64,000 nt of DNA from contig JASSUH010000001.1 in the NCBI GenBank assembly GCA_031963445.1, positions 2,170,001 through 2,234,000 on the forward strand, given 5' to 3'. The notes under the pieces were generated by a model. The model was not told the origin of the DNA. It searched no databases and was given only the letters and a program-made list of their open reading frames with translations. This DNA is from JASSUD01 sp031963445 (GTDB taxonomy: Bacteria > Pseudomonadota > Gammaproteobacteria > Burkholderiales > Burkholderiaceae). This document shows positions 1 to 8,901 of the stretch, one piece after another; the stretch's first letter is position 1; each line of letters starts with the position of its first letter. A program made the position numbers and the translations under genes.

Positions 1-678
1 CGTCGTGACAAAATCAGCATACGGCACTGGGTTAGGATAAACGCCAGCAGCAATCAACCCTGCATAGTGCGCCATATCCACCATAAAGTAAGCGCCAACC
101 GATTTGGCAATCGCTGCTAAGCGAGCAAAATCAATACGCAGTGAAAATGCTGAAGCACCCGCAATGATTAATTTTGGACGATGCTGCTCGGCCAGAGCTT
201 GTGCTGCGTCGTAATCAATATCTTCCGCTGCATTTAAGCCGTAACTGACGATATTGAACCATTTGCCCGAGATATTAGCCGGCGAGCCATGCGTTAAATG
301 TCCACCGTGCGCGAGGCTCATCCCCATAATTGTGTCGCCTGGCTTAAGCACGGCGAAGAAAACGCCCTGATTCGCCTGCGAGCCTGAGTTTGGCTGCACA
401 TTCGCCGCTTCTGCGCCAAATAATTGTTTTACACGATCAAGCGCTAATTGTTCGACGATATCAACATATTCGCAGCCACCGTAATAACGCTTGCCTGGAT
501 AACCTTCTGCATATTTATTAGTTAATTGGGAGCCTTGTGCTTCCATCACAGCAGGACTGGTGTAATTTTCCGACGCAATCAATTCAATATGTTCTTCTTG
601 CCGACGGTTTTCTTGTTCTATGGCTTTCCATAGTTCAGGGTCAACTTTTTCAATTGTGGATTCGGCTTTGTTAAACAT
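1..678 (-). CDS. glyA: Serine hydroxymethyltransferase, 3' end outside window
   Basis: PLP enzyme interconverting serine and glycine while charging tetrahydrofolate with a one-carbon unit; cytosolic. The reverse strand reads open from an ATG at 678 to the window edge, giving about 226 N-terminal residues. They include the family signatures ELIASENYTS, GYPGKRYYGG, NVQPNSGSQAN and VDMAHYAGLIAAGVYPNP. The PLP-binding lysine (in a TTHK motif in known SHMTs) would lie just past the edge, so the active site cannot be checked. The family is about 415 residues, so roughly half is visible. The gene is divergent from ybgC. In many Burkholderia nrdR lies next to glyA; it is not seen on this side. Confidence 0.96.
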   Translation of the reverse strand, partial: MFNKAESTIEKVDPELWKAIEQENRRQEEHIELIASENYTSPAVMEAQGSQLTNKYAEGYPGKRYYGGCEYVDIVEQLALDRVKQLFGAEAANVQPNSGSQANQGVFFAVLKPGDTIMGMSLAHGGHLTHGSPANISGKWFNIVSYGLNAAEDIDYDAAQALAEQHRPKLIIAGASAFSLRIDFARLAAIAKSVGAYFMVDMAHYAGLIAAGVYPNPVPYADFVTT

Positions 679-724
679 AGTGTTTTAACCTTTGCGTAGG
701 GAGGAAGCTTTAGAGATACAACGA

Positions 725-750
725 GAGCAGGCGATTCCTCTCGCCTGCTC
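725..750 (-). promoter_or_regulatory. Perfect hairpin in the presumed glyA leader
   Basis: A 10-bp perfect inverted repeat (GAGCAGGCGA / TCGCCTGCTC) encloses a 6-base loop that reads GAGGAA on the glyA strand. It lies 47 bases upstream of the glyA ATG, so it would fall in the mRNA leader. No T-run follows, so it is not a standard terminator. I do not recognise it as a known riboswitch. Confidence 0.4.
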
Positions 751-830
751 CGCTTGAAAGGACACAATTCTATAACAAGTCGCCTATTCTCTTCAGTAAT
801 CATTCAGAAAATACTGCATGAAATTAGGAC

Positions 831-943
831 TGGAGAGTCTTAGCAAAACCCCAAGAACCAGGCATGCTTTTGCTGCCAGTACACTAATAACCTAATGAAA
901 AAAGGAGGAAAACGCCGCCCAAGGGGTTTTCCTAAGGCTCCCT
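831..943. repeat. Family B inverted-repeat element (diverged)
   Basis: Imperfect terminal inverted repeats (about GGAGAGTCTTAGCAAAACCCC and its counterpart) flank a core. The core holds the CAGTACACTAATA and AAAAAAGGAGG words seen in other family B copies (for example near 11.1 and 37.1 kb). It lies in the glyA-ybgC gap, which otherwise shows only the hairpin at 725-750 and no convincing gene. Confidence 0.6.
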
Positions 944-1238
944 AGCCGCTTTTATTCACACTATGGGGAAGACATGCTAGCCCATTTTATGCACAGGAAT
1001 TTTCCGATAATTTATTCCTGTCCTTGAGCGGCATGAGCTTGTGCGTATACTGCCAATGACTGATAAAGCAGGCTTTGCTGATCTCGAGGGCGCAGTTCTA
1101 CCTAACATTACGCCAGGCGTTATGTAGAGATCCGTTAATGGAAGAGATATATTAAGATGGAAGATAAAGATAGCGCCATCGTTGTATGAACACGAGCTAT
1201 CCGTCTTTTTTATTTTGATTCCTAATAAGGCGTGTCCG

Positions 1239-1700
1239 ATGTCCTCTTTATCACCCGTTGGAAAGGCTACAGATTCAGCCCATGCGTTTGTCTGGAACAT
1301 GCGTGTGTACTATGAAGATACTGATGCTGGTAGCATCGTTTTTTATGCTAATTACTTAAAGTTTTTTGAGCGTGCCCGCACCGAATGGCTGCGTAAGCTT
1401 GGCATAGAACAACGCGCATTAACTGAGCAAAGCGGCACGTTTTTTATAGTGCTGAATACCAGCGTTGATTATCGGGCTCCGGCACGACTTGATGACTTGG
1501 TACAAATCGTCAGCCGCATTCAGCGTTTAGGCAAAGCTTCGGTACATTTCGAGCAGCAAGCTTGGGCTAATGATAAGTTGCTGGCGACCGGTACCATTCG
1601 CGTCGGCTGCATCAACCCAGTAGGCTTTAAACCCGTAGCCATTCCAGCGCATGTATTCGCTGTACTGCAACCTTTAGTCGCAGCGGGAAGTGCTGAATAA
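1239..1700 (+). CDS. ybgC: Tol-Pal-associated acyl-CoA thioesterase YbgC
   Basis: Hot-dog-fold thioesterase of the 4-hydroxybenzoyl-CoA type, usually the first gene of Tol-Pal operons. The family motif is visible: RVYYEDTDAGSIVFYANYLK, with the catalytic Asp in the DTDAG segment, followed by FFERARTEWLR. The product is about 153 residues, normal for the family. I chose the ATG at 1239 because AAGG sits 8 bases upstream; an in-frame ATG at 1182 would add 19 unlike residues. The last codons and the stop lie inside the left arm of a family B repeat, so the extreme C-terminus (GSAE) is repeat-derived. Confidence 0.93.
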   Translation: MSSLSPVGKATDSAHAFVWNMRVYYEDTDAGSIVFYANYLKFFERARTEWLRKLGIEQRALTEQSGTFFIVLNTSVDYRAPARLDDLVQIVSRIQRLGKASVHFEQQAWANDKLLATGTIRVGCINPVGFKPVAIPAHVFAVLQPLVAAGSAE

Positions 1701-1785
1701 ACCGGGAGCGGCGTTATGCCTCCTTGCCGTACTGATGTACTGTCTGCGTCGGCATGCCTTGCTCCCGGTTTATTCAGCACTTCCC
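1685..1785. repeat. Family B element with perfect 25-bp terminal inverted repeats
   Basis: Arms at 1685-1709 and 1761-1785 are perfect reverse complements. They contain the GTGCTGAATAAACCGGGAGC word and flank a core with GGCGTTATGCCTCCTTGCCG and GTCTGCGTCGGCATGCC. The same core recurs inverted near 11.1 kb and in the transporter gene near 49.1 kb. The left arm carries the ybgC stop codon. The RNA would form a long hairpin between ybgC and tolQ. Confidence 0.88.
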
Positions 1786-1857
1786 TAAAAAAGCGCTTCC
1801 CTTGATGCATATAACTACTGCATGAACATTTCAAAGACCGTTATCGTTTAAACCATT

Positions 1858-2535
1858 ATGCATAACCCACAAAATCTTTCGATTCTTTCCCTGGCGCTAA
1901 ATGCCAGCGCGTTGGCGCAAATTGTTATGGCCTTGCTGCTGGTTTTATCGCTGATGTCGTGGACCTATATTTTTAGAAAATGGTTCGCCATACGCCGCAC
2001 TCGTGTCGAAACAGAAAATTTTGAGCGTAATTTTTGGTCTGGCGGTGAATTACAAACGCTGTATCAAAGCGTTGCGAGCCGCCGTCACAGCGGTGGAGCA
2101 CTTGAAAGAATTTTTGAAGCTGGTATGGGTGAGTTTCTAAAAATCAAAGAGCAACGTCCAGCTGACAGCGGTGCGGTCCTCGATGGGGCACGGCGCGCTA
2201 TGCGTGCTGCGTTTCAACGCGAGATGGATAATTTGGAAACCAATCTGGCTTTTCTCGCTTCAGTTGGCTCAGTCAGCCCTTACATCGGCTTGTTCGGTAC
2301 CGTCTGGGGCATTATGAATGCTTTTCGCGGTCTGGCTAATGTACAGCAAGCTACGTTAGCGAATGTGGCGCCTGGTATTGCCGAAGCCCTGATCGCTACC
2401 GCAATTGGTCTATTTGCAGCGATTCCTGCGGTGGTTGCGTATAACCGTTACGTGCATGAAGTCGATCGTCTAGGCAGCCGCTTTGAAGTTTTTATCGAAG
2501 AATTTTTAAATATTTTGCACCGTCAAGGTCATTAA
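1858..2535 (+). CDS. tolQ: Tol-Pal system proton-channel subunit TolQ
   Basis: Inner-membrane protein of the MotA/TolQ/ExbB family. With TolR it uses the proton motive force to energise TolA, supporting outer-membrane invagination at division. The 225-residue length is typical. One membrane segment lies near residues 15-37 (AQIVMALLLVLSLMSW). Two more lie near 130-190, in the family core (GSVSPYIGLFGTVWGIMNAF and EALIATAIGLFAAIPAVVAY). tolR starts 7 bases after its stop, consistent with one operon. Confidence 0.97.
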   Translation: MHNPQNLSILSLALNASALAQIVMALLLVLSLMSWTYIFRKWFAIRRTRVETENFERNFWSGGELQTLYQSVASRRHSGGALERIFEAGMGEFLKIKEQRPADSGAVLDGARRAMRAAFQREMDNLETNLAFLASVGSVSPYIGLFGTVWGIMNAFRGLANVQQATLANVAPGIAEALIATAIGLFAAIPAVVAYNRYVHEVDRLGSRFEVFIEEFLNILHRQGH

Positions 2536-2542
2536 GGAGGAC

Positions 2543-2992
2543 ATGATGGCAGGCGCATCGATAAGCTCAAATTTACGCGGCAAACGTACTCGACGTGCGC
2601 TCTCTGAGATTAATGTGGTGCCTTATATTGATGTAATGCTGGTGCTGCTCGTCATTTTTATGGTGACGGCACCGATGATTGCACCTTCTGTGGTTAATTT
2701 ACCGACAATTGGCAACGCTGCACCGCAGCCGCAAATGCCACCGGTGATTGTCAATATTCGTGCAGGTGGCGAGCTATCTATTCGTTACAAAGAAGGCGAC
2801 GCAGTGCGTGAGCAAACTATGTCTAGCGCGGCGCTTACCGCCTTCTTGCAACGCCGCCATCCAATGTATGCCAATCAACCTGTCGTGATTGCGGCTGATA
2901 AGCGTGTGCAATATGACGCCGTGATGAAAGTGATGTCTGAGTTAAAGCAGCAAGGCATTAAGCGAGTTGGATTATTGGTTAAATCACCATGA
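2543..2992 (+). CDS. tolR: Tol-Pal system protein TolR
   Basis: ExbD/TolR-family partner of TolQ. It has one N-terminal membrane helix (about residues 24-45, IDVMLVLLVIFMVTAPMI) carrying the conserved proton-path Asp in NVVPYIDVMLVLL, then a periplasmic domain ending in a TolR-type segment (GIKRVGLLVK). At 149 residues it is normal length. AAGGAGG lies just before the ATG. The stop overlaps the tolA start (ATGA), indicating translational coupling. Confidence 0.97.
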   Translation: MMAGASISSNLRGKRTRRALSEINVVPYIDVMLVLLVIFMVTAPMIAPSVVNLPTIGNAAPQPQMPPVIVNIRAGGELSIRYKEGDAVREQTMSSAALTAFLQRRHPMYANQPVVIAADKRVQYDAVMKVMSELKQQGIKRVGLLVKSP

Positions 2993-3867
2993 GCACCCGT
3001 ACTAACTATCCTTTGCTACCGCCGCCTGAGCGCGGCACAGGGGGCGCGTTTTTGCTAGCTGCGTTGATGCATTTGTTGTTGCTAGCTTTATTAGTGTATG
3101 GCCTGCATTGGCAAAGTAGCACGCCAGCGGGGGTGGAAGCTGAGTTATGGAGTGAGTTGCCTGAGCTCACCCCTACCCCGCCCCAACCTGCTGCTGTGCC
3201 ACAACAACCTACGCCAGCTGCAACACCACAACCGCAGATAGGCAAAGCTGAAATTGCACTTGAACAAACTAAGCGCCGCCAACAGCAGCTAGAAGCCCAG
3301 CAGAAATTAGCTAAGCAAGAGCAACTTAAAAAGCAGCAACAACTGGCTGAGAAGCAGCGTCAAGAACGTTTAGCTCAAGAGAAAAAACAGCAAGAACAAC
3401 TACGGCTTAAGCAACAGCTAGCCCAACAAAAAATTGAGCAGCAAAAGAAATTGAAGCAACAAACAGCTCAAGCTAAAGAGCAGGCTGAGCGACAGCACCA
3501 AGCCCGTCTTGCTGCACTCAAAAACCTTGCTGCCAAAAATACCGTGAACCAAGGAACTGCTGTTGCCAGCAAAGGCAATGGTGCAGGAGGCCAAGGCTCG
3601 CCTGGCTATGCGAATAAGGTGCGGCAACGCGTGAAGCCGAATATTATTTTTGAGGCAAGCCATGTAGCAGGAAATCCACGTACCGTCGTATCAGTGCAAT
3701 GTGCCCCAGATGGCGCCATCCTCAGTGTTAGTTTGTCGCAATCAAGCGGCAATGCAGCTTGGGATGAGGCTGTGTTGCGTGCTGTGCAAAAATCTGATCC
3801 GATGCCGCGCGACACTGATGGTAAAGTGCCACGACACTTCATCATGACTTTCCAGCCTAAAGATTGA
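2989..3867 (+). CDS. tolA: Tol-Pal envelope spanning protein TolA
   Basis: Links the TolQR motor to Pal and TolB at the outer membrane. A membrane helix (about residues 20-42) is followed by a proline-rich stretch. A long Gln/Lys/Ala/Glu helix, rich in QQ and KQ pairs, spans about 88-185. The C-terminal TolA domain spans about 205-292 (KVRQRVKPNIIF, VSVQCAPDGAIL, WDEAVLRAVQKSDPMP). At 292 residues it is shorter than E. coli TolA, as in other beta-proteobacteria. It overlaps tolR by 4 bases. Confidence 0.95.
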   Translation: MSTRTNYPLLPPPERGTGGAFLLAALMHLLLLALLVYGLHWQSSTPAGVEAELWSELPELTPTPPQPAAVPQQPTPAATPQPQIGKAEIALEQTKRRQQQLEAQQKLAKQEQLKKQQQLAEKQRQERLAQEKKQQEQLRLKQQLAQQKIEQQKKLKQQTAQAKEQAERQHQARLAALKNLAAKNTVNQGTAVASKGNGAGGQGSPGYANKVRQRVKPNIIFEASHVAGNPRTVVSVQCAPDGAILSVSLSQSSGNAAWDEAVLRAVQKSDPMPRDTDGKVPRHFIMTFQPKD

Positions 3868-3985
3868 ATGAAAGCATTTTTCAATGATTGATAACGTGCA
3901 GTTCTGCTTGCAGGCAAGATAGTCAGCAGTGGAACAATAACGTTGCAGATAACTTGAGATGCGCTAAAACGGAGAATAAATTTTA

Positions 3986-5290
3986 ATGAGCAAGCTTATC
4001 TTCAGAACGCTCGCCATGAGCTGGCTCAGTGTTGCAAGCCTAGCCGCGCATGCGCAATTGAAGGTCACTATCACGGGTGTAGGTTCTAATCTATATCCTA
4101 TCGCGGTCGCTAACTTTAACGGTGAAGCCGCTACCACACAGCAAATTAGCTCAATTATTCGGGCTGACCTAGCCCGTAGTGGCCGCTTTACAAATGTCGA
4201 TGCAGGAACCGCGCCGATTGCTGAAACAGAAGCCACTAATTTAGCGAGCTGGAAAGCCAAAGGCGCTGATGCATTGGTGACAGGCAGCGTCTTGCCAATT
4301 AGCGGTAATAGTGGCGACTACGACATACGCTTTCGTCTGAGTGATACAGTTAAGCGGCAAAGTCTAGGCGGACTTGCACTGACTGCGCCAACCAATAGCT
4401 TACGTGCGAGTGCCCATAAAGCAGCTGATTATATTTATCAACAGTTGCTTGGCGAGCGCGGTGTATTTTCAACACGCATCGCTTACGTTGTACATACTAA
4501 AAATCGCTATCAATTGCAGGTTTCTGACTCCGATGGGCAGAACCCGCAAATTGCACTCTCTAGCGTCGAACCCATCATCTCGCCTACTTGGTCACCCGAT
4601 GGGGCAAAGATCGCTTATGTTTCGTTCGAGCACAAAAAACCCGTGGTTTATATTCACGATATAGCCACAGGAGAGCGCAGCGCTGTAGCGAATCAAAGAG
4701 GTAGCAATAGTGCTCCTGCGTGGTCACCCAATGGCAAACAACTCGCTGTGGCGCTGTCATTGACGGGGAACACTCAAATCTACCTCGTGAATGCTGACGG
4801 TAAAGGTCTGCGTCGCTTGTCTAAAAGCAATGGCATTGACACCGAACCGCAATTCTCGCCCAATGGAGACAGCATTTATTTCACCAGCGATCGTGGTGGC
4901 AACCCGCAAATCTACAAAATGTCAGCGTTAGGTGAGGTGTTGGGTGCCCAAGCACAGCGCGTCACTTATCAGGGTCGCTATAACACAACGCCAAGAGTTA
5001 GCCCCGATGGTAAATTTTTAGCGTATACCTCACGCGTTAACGGCAACTTCAAGCTCCACTTGCAAGACCTAAGCAATAACGAAGTCACACCACTTACCGA
5101 TACAACGCGAGACGATTCACCAAGCTTTGCTGCTAACAGCAAATACTTGCTCTACGCGACTCAAGTTAATGGGCGTGATGTGCTTGCTACTGTTTCCATC
5201 GATGGCCGTCCAGCACAAGTTCTATCGGTGCGTGGTGGCGATGTACGTGACCCCAGCTGGGGACCTTTTCTGCAAACTTCGGGAGAATAA
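3986..5290 (+). CDS. tolB: Tol-Pal periplasmic protein TolB
   Basis: Periplasmic beta-propeller protein that binds Pal and the C-terminus of TolA. A signal peptide is visible (about residues 1-23, hydrophobic core AMSWLSVASLAAHA). An N-terminal alpha/beta domain spans about 25-130. Repeated propeller blades follow, with SPTWSPDGAKIAYVSFE, APAWSPNGKQLAVALS and TPRVSPDGKFLAYTSR. Its 434 residues match the family. The 118-base gap after tolA is the largest in the operon and could hold an internal promoter. pal follows after 3 bases. Confidence 0.97.
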   Translation: MSKLIFRTLAMSWLSVASLAAHAQLKVTITGVGSNLYPIAVANFNGEAATTQQISSIIRADLARSGRFTNVDAGTAPIAETEATNLASWKAKGADALVTGSVLPISGNSGDYDIRFRLSDTVKRQSLGGLALTAPTNSLRASAHKAADYIYQQLLGERGVFSTRIAYVVHTKNRYQLQVSDSDGQNPQIALSSVEPIISPTWSPDGAKIAYVSFEHKKPVVYIHDIATGERSAVANQRGSNSAPAWSPNGKQLAVALSLTGNTQIYLVNADGKGLRRLSKSNGIDTEPQFSPNGDSIYFTSDRGGNPQIYKMSALGEVLGAQAQRVTYQGRYNTTPRVSPDGKFLAYTSRVNGNFKLHLQDLSNNEVTPLTDTTRDDSPSFAANSKYLLYATQVNGRDVLATVSIDGRPAQVLSVRGGDVRDPSWGPFLQTSGE

Positions 5291-5293
5291 AAA

Positions 5294-5836
5294 ATGCAGA
5301 CAAAATTTCGTTTAACCTTAGCTACTTTACTTATCAGCTTGCTAGCTGCTTGCCAGTCGGGCGTTAAACTCGATCAGCAAAAAAATGCAACGACTGCGCA
5401 AACTGAGGAGACGATCGAAGGCATGATTGGTTCGCCAGAAAATGTGCAACCGGTAGAAGTGCAAGAAGTCAATGCTGATGTTTTAAATGACCCTAAAAGC
5501 CCACTAGCTAAACGTAGCGTCTATTTCGACTACGACGATTACGCAGTAAAAAGTGAGTATCAAGAATTATTGCAAAAACATGCGCAATATCTGAAGAGTC
5601 ATCCTAAGCTGCAAATACGCATCCAAGGCAATACCGATGAGCGTGGTACAAAAGAGTACAACGTGGCTTTGGGGCAAAAACGGGCTGAGGCGGTGAAACG
5701 TGTACTGATCACACTCGGGGTAACGGCTAACCAGCTTGAAGCAGTAAGCCTTGGAAAAGAAAAACCGCAATCCTCAAATCATGACGAAAATGGCTGGAGC
5801 CAGAATCGTCGCGCCGACCTGACTTATTTCCAATAA
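5294..5836 (+). CDS. pal: Peptidoglycan-associated lipoprotein Pal
   Basis: Outer-membrane lipoprotein tethering the outer membrane to peptidoglycan. A lipobox LAAC places the lipidated cysteine at residue 20. The OmpA-like domain (about 72-180) shows VYFDYDDYAVK, GNTDERGTKEYN and GQKRAEAVKRVL, the diaminopimelate-binding signatures. Length 180 is normal. It lies 3 bases after tolB and 14 bases before cpoB. Confidence 0.97.
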   Translation: MQTKFRLTLATLLISLLAACQSGVKLDQQKNATTAQTEETIEGMIGSPENVQPVEVQEVNADVLNDPKSPLAKRSVYFDYDDYAVKSEYQELLQKHAQYLKSHPKLQIRIQGNTDERGTKEYNVALGQKRAEAVKRVLITLGVTANQLEAVSLGKEKPQSSNHDENGWSQNRRADLTYFQ

Positions 5837-5850
5837 TTAATGGTGTCTGA

Positions 5851-6642
5851 ATGGTGAAATCTACACTCGTTCCGTTCTGGCTACGTGTTATTGCAGTAGC
5901 TGCTGTCACACTTACTACGCTCGCACCGGCTCATGCAGGCTTATTTGATGATAGCGAGGCACGTCGCGCGATCCTCGATTTGCGCGCGCGCACGGCGAAC
6001 CTGGAAGGCCAATTAGCGAATACGCAAAACACGCTTTTGGATCAATCGAATCAAATCGTGCAACTGCAGCAACAAACCGCCAATTTGCGTGGGCAAAACG
6101 AAGATCTCTCGCACCAACTTACGGTGCTACAGCAAACGGTAAAAGAGTACTACGCTGATTTACGCAATCAGATGCAAAAGCTTGAGCCTAAGCCATCTCA
6201 GAACGAAGAAAATAAACCAGAGACAGAGGCAGACAACTCAGACGAGCCAGCCACCAAAGCGAAGGCAAGCACCAGCAAGAATGAAACAACGGCTTTCAAC
6301 AAAGCACTACAAAAATTTCGCGCTGGTGAATTCAAAGGAGCTACGGCTGATTTTCGTAGCTTTATCAAAACTTATCCGCAGAGCACCTACCAACCCACTG
6401 CTCAATATTGGCTAGGCAACGCACTGTATGCGCAACGCGATTACAAAACCTCAAATACGGTGCTACAAGGCGTAGTGAAGAACTACCCAACCCATCAGCA
6501 CGCACCGGATGCTTTACTCGCGATTGCCCAAAATCAACTTGAGCAAGGGCAAAAAAGCGCAGCAAAACAAACCTGGCAGCGAATCATTAAGCAATACCCA
6601 CGTAGTGAAGCGGCTCGCACAGCTAAAACGCGGCTTAAGTAA
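5851..6642 (+). CDS. cpoB: Cell division coordinator CpoB (YbgF), TPR protein
   Basis: Periplasmic partner of TolA and PBP1B that links peptidoglycan synthesis to outer-membrane constriction. Layout: signal peptide (about 1-30, ending APAHAG), a trimerising coiled coil rich in Gln (about 40-110), an acidic/Thr linker, then TPR repeats (about 148-263) with FRAGEFKGATADFRSFIKTY, AQYWLGNALYAQRDYKTS and PDALLAIAQNQLEQGQ. It is the last gene of the operon, followed by a bidirectional terminator. Confidence 0.94.
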   Translation: MVKSTLVPFWLRVIAVAAVTLTTLAPAHAGLFDDSEARRAILDLRARTANLEGQLANTQNTLLDQSNQIVQLQQQTANLRGQNEDLSHQLTVLQQTVKEYYADLRNQMQKLEPKPSQNEENKPETEADNSDEPATKAKASTSKNETTAFNKALQKFRAGEFKGATADFRSFIKTYPQSTYQPTAQYWLGNALYAQRDYKTSNTVLQGVVKNYPTHQHAPDALLAIAQNQLEQGQKSAAKQTWQRIIKQYPRSEAARTAKTRLK

Positions 6643-6711
6643 CTAGCATTTATTTTATAAATGCCTACAAATTAGGACGCTGCGAAATCTTTTGTGTGCT
6701 GTAAGAAATAT

Positions 6712-6792
6712 AAAAAAGCTGCCTCTTGAAAAGCGCTCTTAAAAAACTAAGTGATTAAGTTTTTCCAGAACGCATCAAGGGGCAGCTTTTTT
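6712..6792. terminator. Bidirectional terminator between cpoB and gltX
   Basis: Arms at 6712-6729 and 6775-6792 pair almost perfectly (one mismatch or wobble over 18 bp, AAAAAAGCTGCC...). The A-run becomes a T-run on either strand. A second small AT-rich hairpin lies inside. The position between the convergent cpoB and gltX genes fits termination in both directions. Confidence 0.75.
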
Positions 6793-6800
6793 ATTAGTTC

Positions 6801-8213
6801 TTAGAACTGCTCTATCGCTGCTAGCCTTGTAAGCACAAGATCTCGTCCAAATATTTCAAGCACGCTATCAATCGATGGCGTTTGCGTTGTGCCTGCTACC
6901 AATAAGCGTACTGGCATCGCTAGTTGAGGCATTTTTAGCCCATGTGCTTGCAAAGCAGTTTTGAAAGCCGTATTAATTTCGCTGCGCTGCCAAGTAATGC
7001 TGCTTAGGTGTTGCATTAAATCTTTGAGCGCCGCGCGGGTTGTCTCATTCAAATGAGGGGCAAGCTCTTGCTGCGTGACTTGCGGGACTTGATAGAAAAT
7101 CTTTGCACTCGCCGCTAGTTCTTTTAGCGTCTGCGCTCGATCTTTCAATAAGCCTAATACGGCAGGCAATGATGGACCTTGGCTTGCATCAATCCCAAGC
7201 TCTAACAAAAATGGCTGGGTCAATTCAGCCAGCCGCATATTATCGGCTTGCTTAAGATAATGATGGTTTAGCCACTTCAGTTTGTCTGGGTCATATTGCG
7301 CAGATGATTTGCCAAGGTGCGCCAAATCAAACCATTCAACAAATTGCTCACGCGAAAAAATTTCATCATCGCCATGCGACCAGCCAAGGCGTGCTAAATA
7401 GTTCAGCACCGCTTCTGGCAAATAGCCTTCTGCACGATACTGCATTACGCTCATCGCATTATTGCGCTTGGACATTTTCTCGCCCGTTTCATTCAGCACA
7501 GTTGGCAGATGTGCATAAACAGGCAGCTCATGGCCCAAAGCACGCAAAATATTAATTTGACGCGGGGTATTGTTGACGTGGTCATCGCCACGAATGACAT
7601 GCGTGATATGCATATCAAGATCATCGACGACCACACAAAAATTATAGGTGGGTGAGCCGTCAGTCCGAGCAATGACTAAATCATCCAATTCTTCATTAGA
7701 GATTTCGATACGCCCTTTGACTGCATCGTCCCATACGACTGAACCTGTTACAGGATTTTTGAAACGGATGACAGGCTGAACGCCGCTTGGCGGTGTAGGT
7801 AACACTTTGCCAGGCTCTGGGCGCCAGCGTCCATCGTAACGCGGCTTTTCACCGCGTATACGCTGCGCTTCACGCAACTCTTCCAACTCCTGTGGCGATA
7901 CATAGCAGGGATAAGCTAAGTCACGTTCCAGCAATTGTTGGATAACTTCACGGTAACGCGCAATGCGCTGCATTTGGTAAAACGGCCCTTCATCAATATT
8001 CAGACCAAGCCATTGCATGCCTTCAAGAATAACTTGTACCGCTGCCTCAGTGGATCTTTCCGTATCGGTATCCTCAATACGCAAAATGAAAGTTCCCTGA
8101 TGATGGCGCGCAAACGCCCACGGATACAACGCTGAACGAATATTGCCAAGATGAATAAAACCAGTGGGACTAGGGGCAAAACGGGTACGAACCGTAGATG
8201 AAGTAGAGGTCAT
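6801..8213 (-). CDS. gltX: Glutamyl-tRNA synthetase
   Basis: Class I aminoacyl-tRNA synthetase charging tRNA-Glu with glutamate. ATP-binding motifs are visible: HLGN at residues 21-24 in FAPSPTGFIHLGNIRSAL, and KMSKR in GEKMSKRNNA. The catalytic domain also shows RIEDTDTERST. At 470 residues it is normal length. I chose the ATG at 8213 because the family starts just before TVRTRFAPSPTG; the longer frame adds 16 residues. The ATG overlaps the stop of the upstream NlpC gene (ATGA), so the two are probably translationally coupled. Confidence 0.96.
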   Translation of the reverse strand: MTSTSSTVRTRFAPSPTGFIHLGNIRSALYPWAFARHHQGTFILRIEDTDTERSTEAAVQVILEGMQWLGLNIDEGPFYQMQRIARYREVIQQLLERDLAYPCYVSPQELEELREAQRIRGEKPRYDGRWRPEPGKVLPTPPSGVQPVIRFKNPVTGSVVWDDAVKGRIEISNEELDDLVIARTDGSPTYNFCVVVDDLDMHITHVIRGDDHVNNTPRQINILRALGHELPVYAHLPTVLNETGEKMSKRNNAMSVMQYRAEGYLPEAVLNYLARLGWSHGDDEIFSREQFVEWFDLAHLGKSSAQYDPDKLKWLNHHYLKQADNMRLAELTQPFLLELGIDASQGPSLPAVLGLLKDRAQTLKELAASAKIFYQVPQVTQQELAPHLNETTRAALKDLMQHLSSITWQRSEINTAFKTALQAHGLKMPQLAMPVRLLVAGTTQTPSIDSVLEIFGRDLVLTRLAAIEQF

Positions 8214-8863
8214 TGTGCGGCCAAAATGATGCGGCGTGCGCCGGTGTAACGTGCTTTCCAATAACTATTAGCGAGCCGATCAATGCGGATAGTTTTGCCC
8301 GTGGCAGGTGAGTGCACGAATTTATTATCCCCAATATAAATGCCTACGTGCGAGACCGTGCGGCGAATCGTATGAAAAAACACTAAATCACCTGGCTGCA
8401 AATTACTGCGGCTGACTTTACGCCCTACCCGGCTCATATCAATGGCGCGACGCGGTAAGAGCAAACCTAGCGTATCTTGGAAAACATAACGGACAAAGCC
8501 ACTGCAATCCATGCCAGATTTTGGCGTATTACCGCCCCATTGATACCGCACGCCAATCAATAACATTGCCTCAACCACGATATCGCTCGTGTGCTGCGCA
8601 ACATCAGAGAAGAATGTTTGAGCCGCTCTAAGAGGCATAGCGGTAGATGTATTAGCTGAGCTGGTTCCTTTTTGCTGAACCACGGTATCAGCTAAAGCCT
8701 TACCTGCGGGCAGGCAAAGCATACTGACCAACATACCCGCGGCTAAGGGCGCATAGATTTTTTTAAGGAAGCTTTGTATAACTCGGGAAACAGTCAATGC
8801 ATTAGTGTGGTCAATGCCGCCAACCGAGTTATGCAGACCTTCCCTAACGATAGTTGAATTCAT
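8210..8863 (-). CDS. NlpC/P60-family peptidoglycan peptidase, secreted
   Basis: Probable gamma-D-glutamyl-diaminopimelate endopeptidase acting in the periplasm. The catalytic Cys is in GMDCSGFVRYVF, the His in VSHVGIYIGDNKF, and a third polar residue in HSPATGK. A hydrophobic export segment (YAPLAAGMLVSMLCLPAGKALA) precedes the mature part. The start is uncertain. The ATG at 8863 has no clear ribosome site. An ATG at 8956 has GGGAGG 8 bases upstream, but both lie in or beside family B repeats (8767-8845 and 8902-8996). Residues between the ATG and the hydrophobic segment are therefore repeat-encoded. The stop overlaps the gltX start. Confidence 0.85.
   Translation of the reverse strand: MNSTIVREGLHNSVGGIDHTNALTVSRVIQSFLKKIYAPLAAGMLVSMLCLPAGKALADTVVQQKGTSSANTSTAMPLRAAQTFFSDVAQHTSDIVVEAMLLIGVRYQWGGNTPKSGMDCSGFVRYVFQDTLGLLLPRRAIDMSRVGRKVSRSNLQPGDLVFFHTIRRTVSHVGIYIGDNKFVHSPATGKTIRIDRLANSYWKARYTGARRIILAAQ
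8767..8845. repeat. Family B element inside the NlpC gene 5' end
   Basis: Imperfect inverted arms (GGAAGCTTTGTATAACTCGG against AACCGAGTTATGCAGACCTT). They resemble the arms of the neighbouring copy and of the copy at 37.05 kb (CTCTGCATAATTCC). It falls wholly within the N-terminal coding region of the NlpC/P60 gene and keeps the frame open. Confidence 0.7.
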
Positions 8864-8901
8864 ATGAATACAATCAATATCAATCAGAAATGGATAGGAA
8901 A

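Noticed and set aside
977..1300. 107-codon - strand frame over the ybgC start
   Set aside because: Overlaps the conserved ybgC 5' end on the other strand and shows no coding character.
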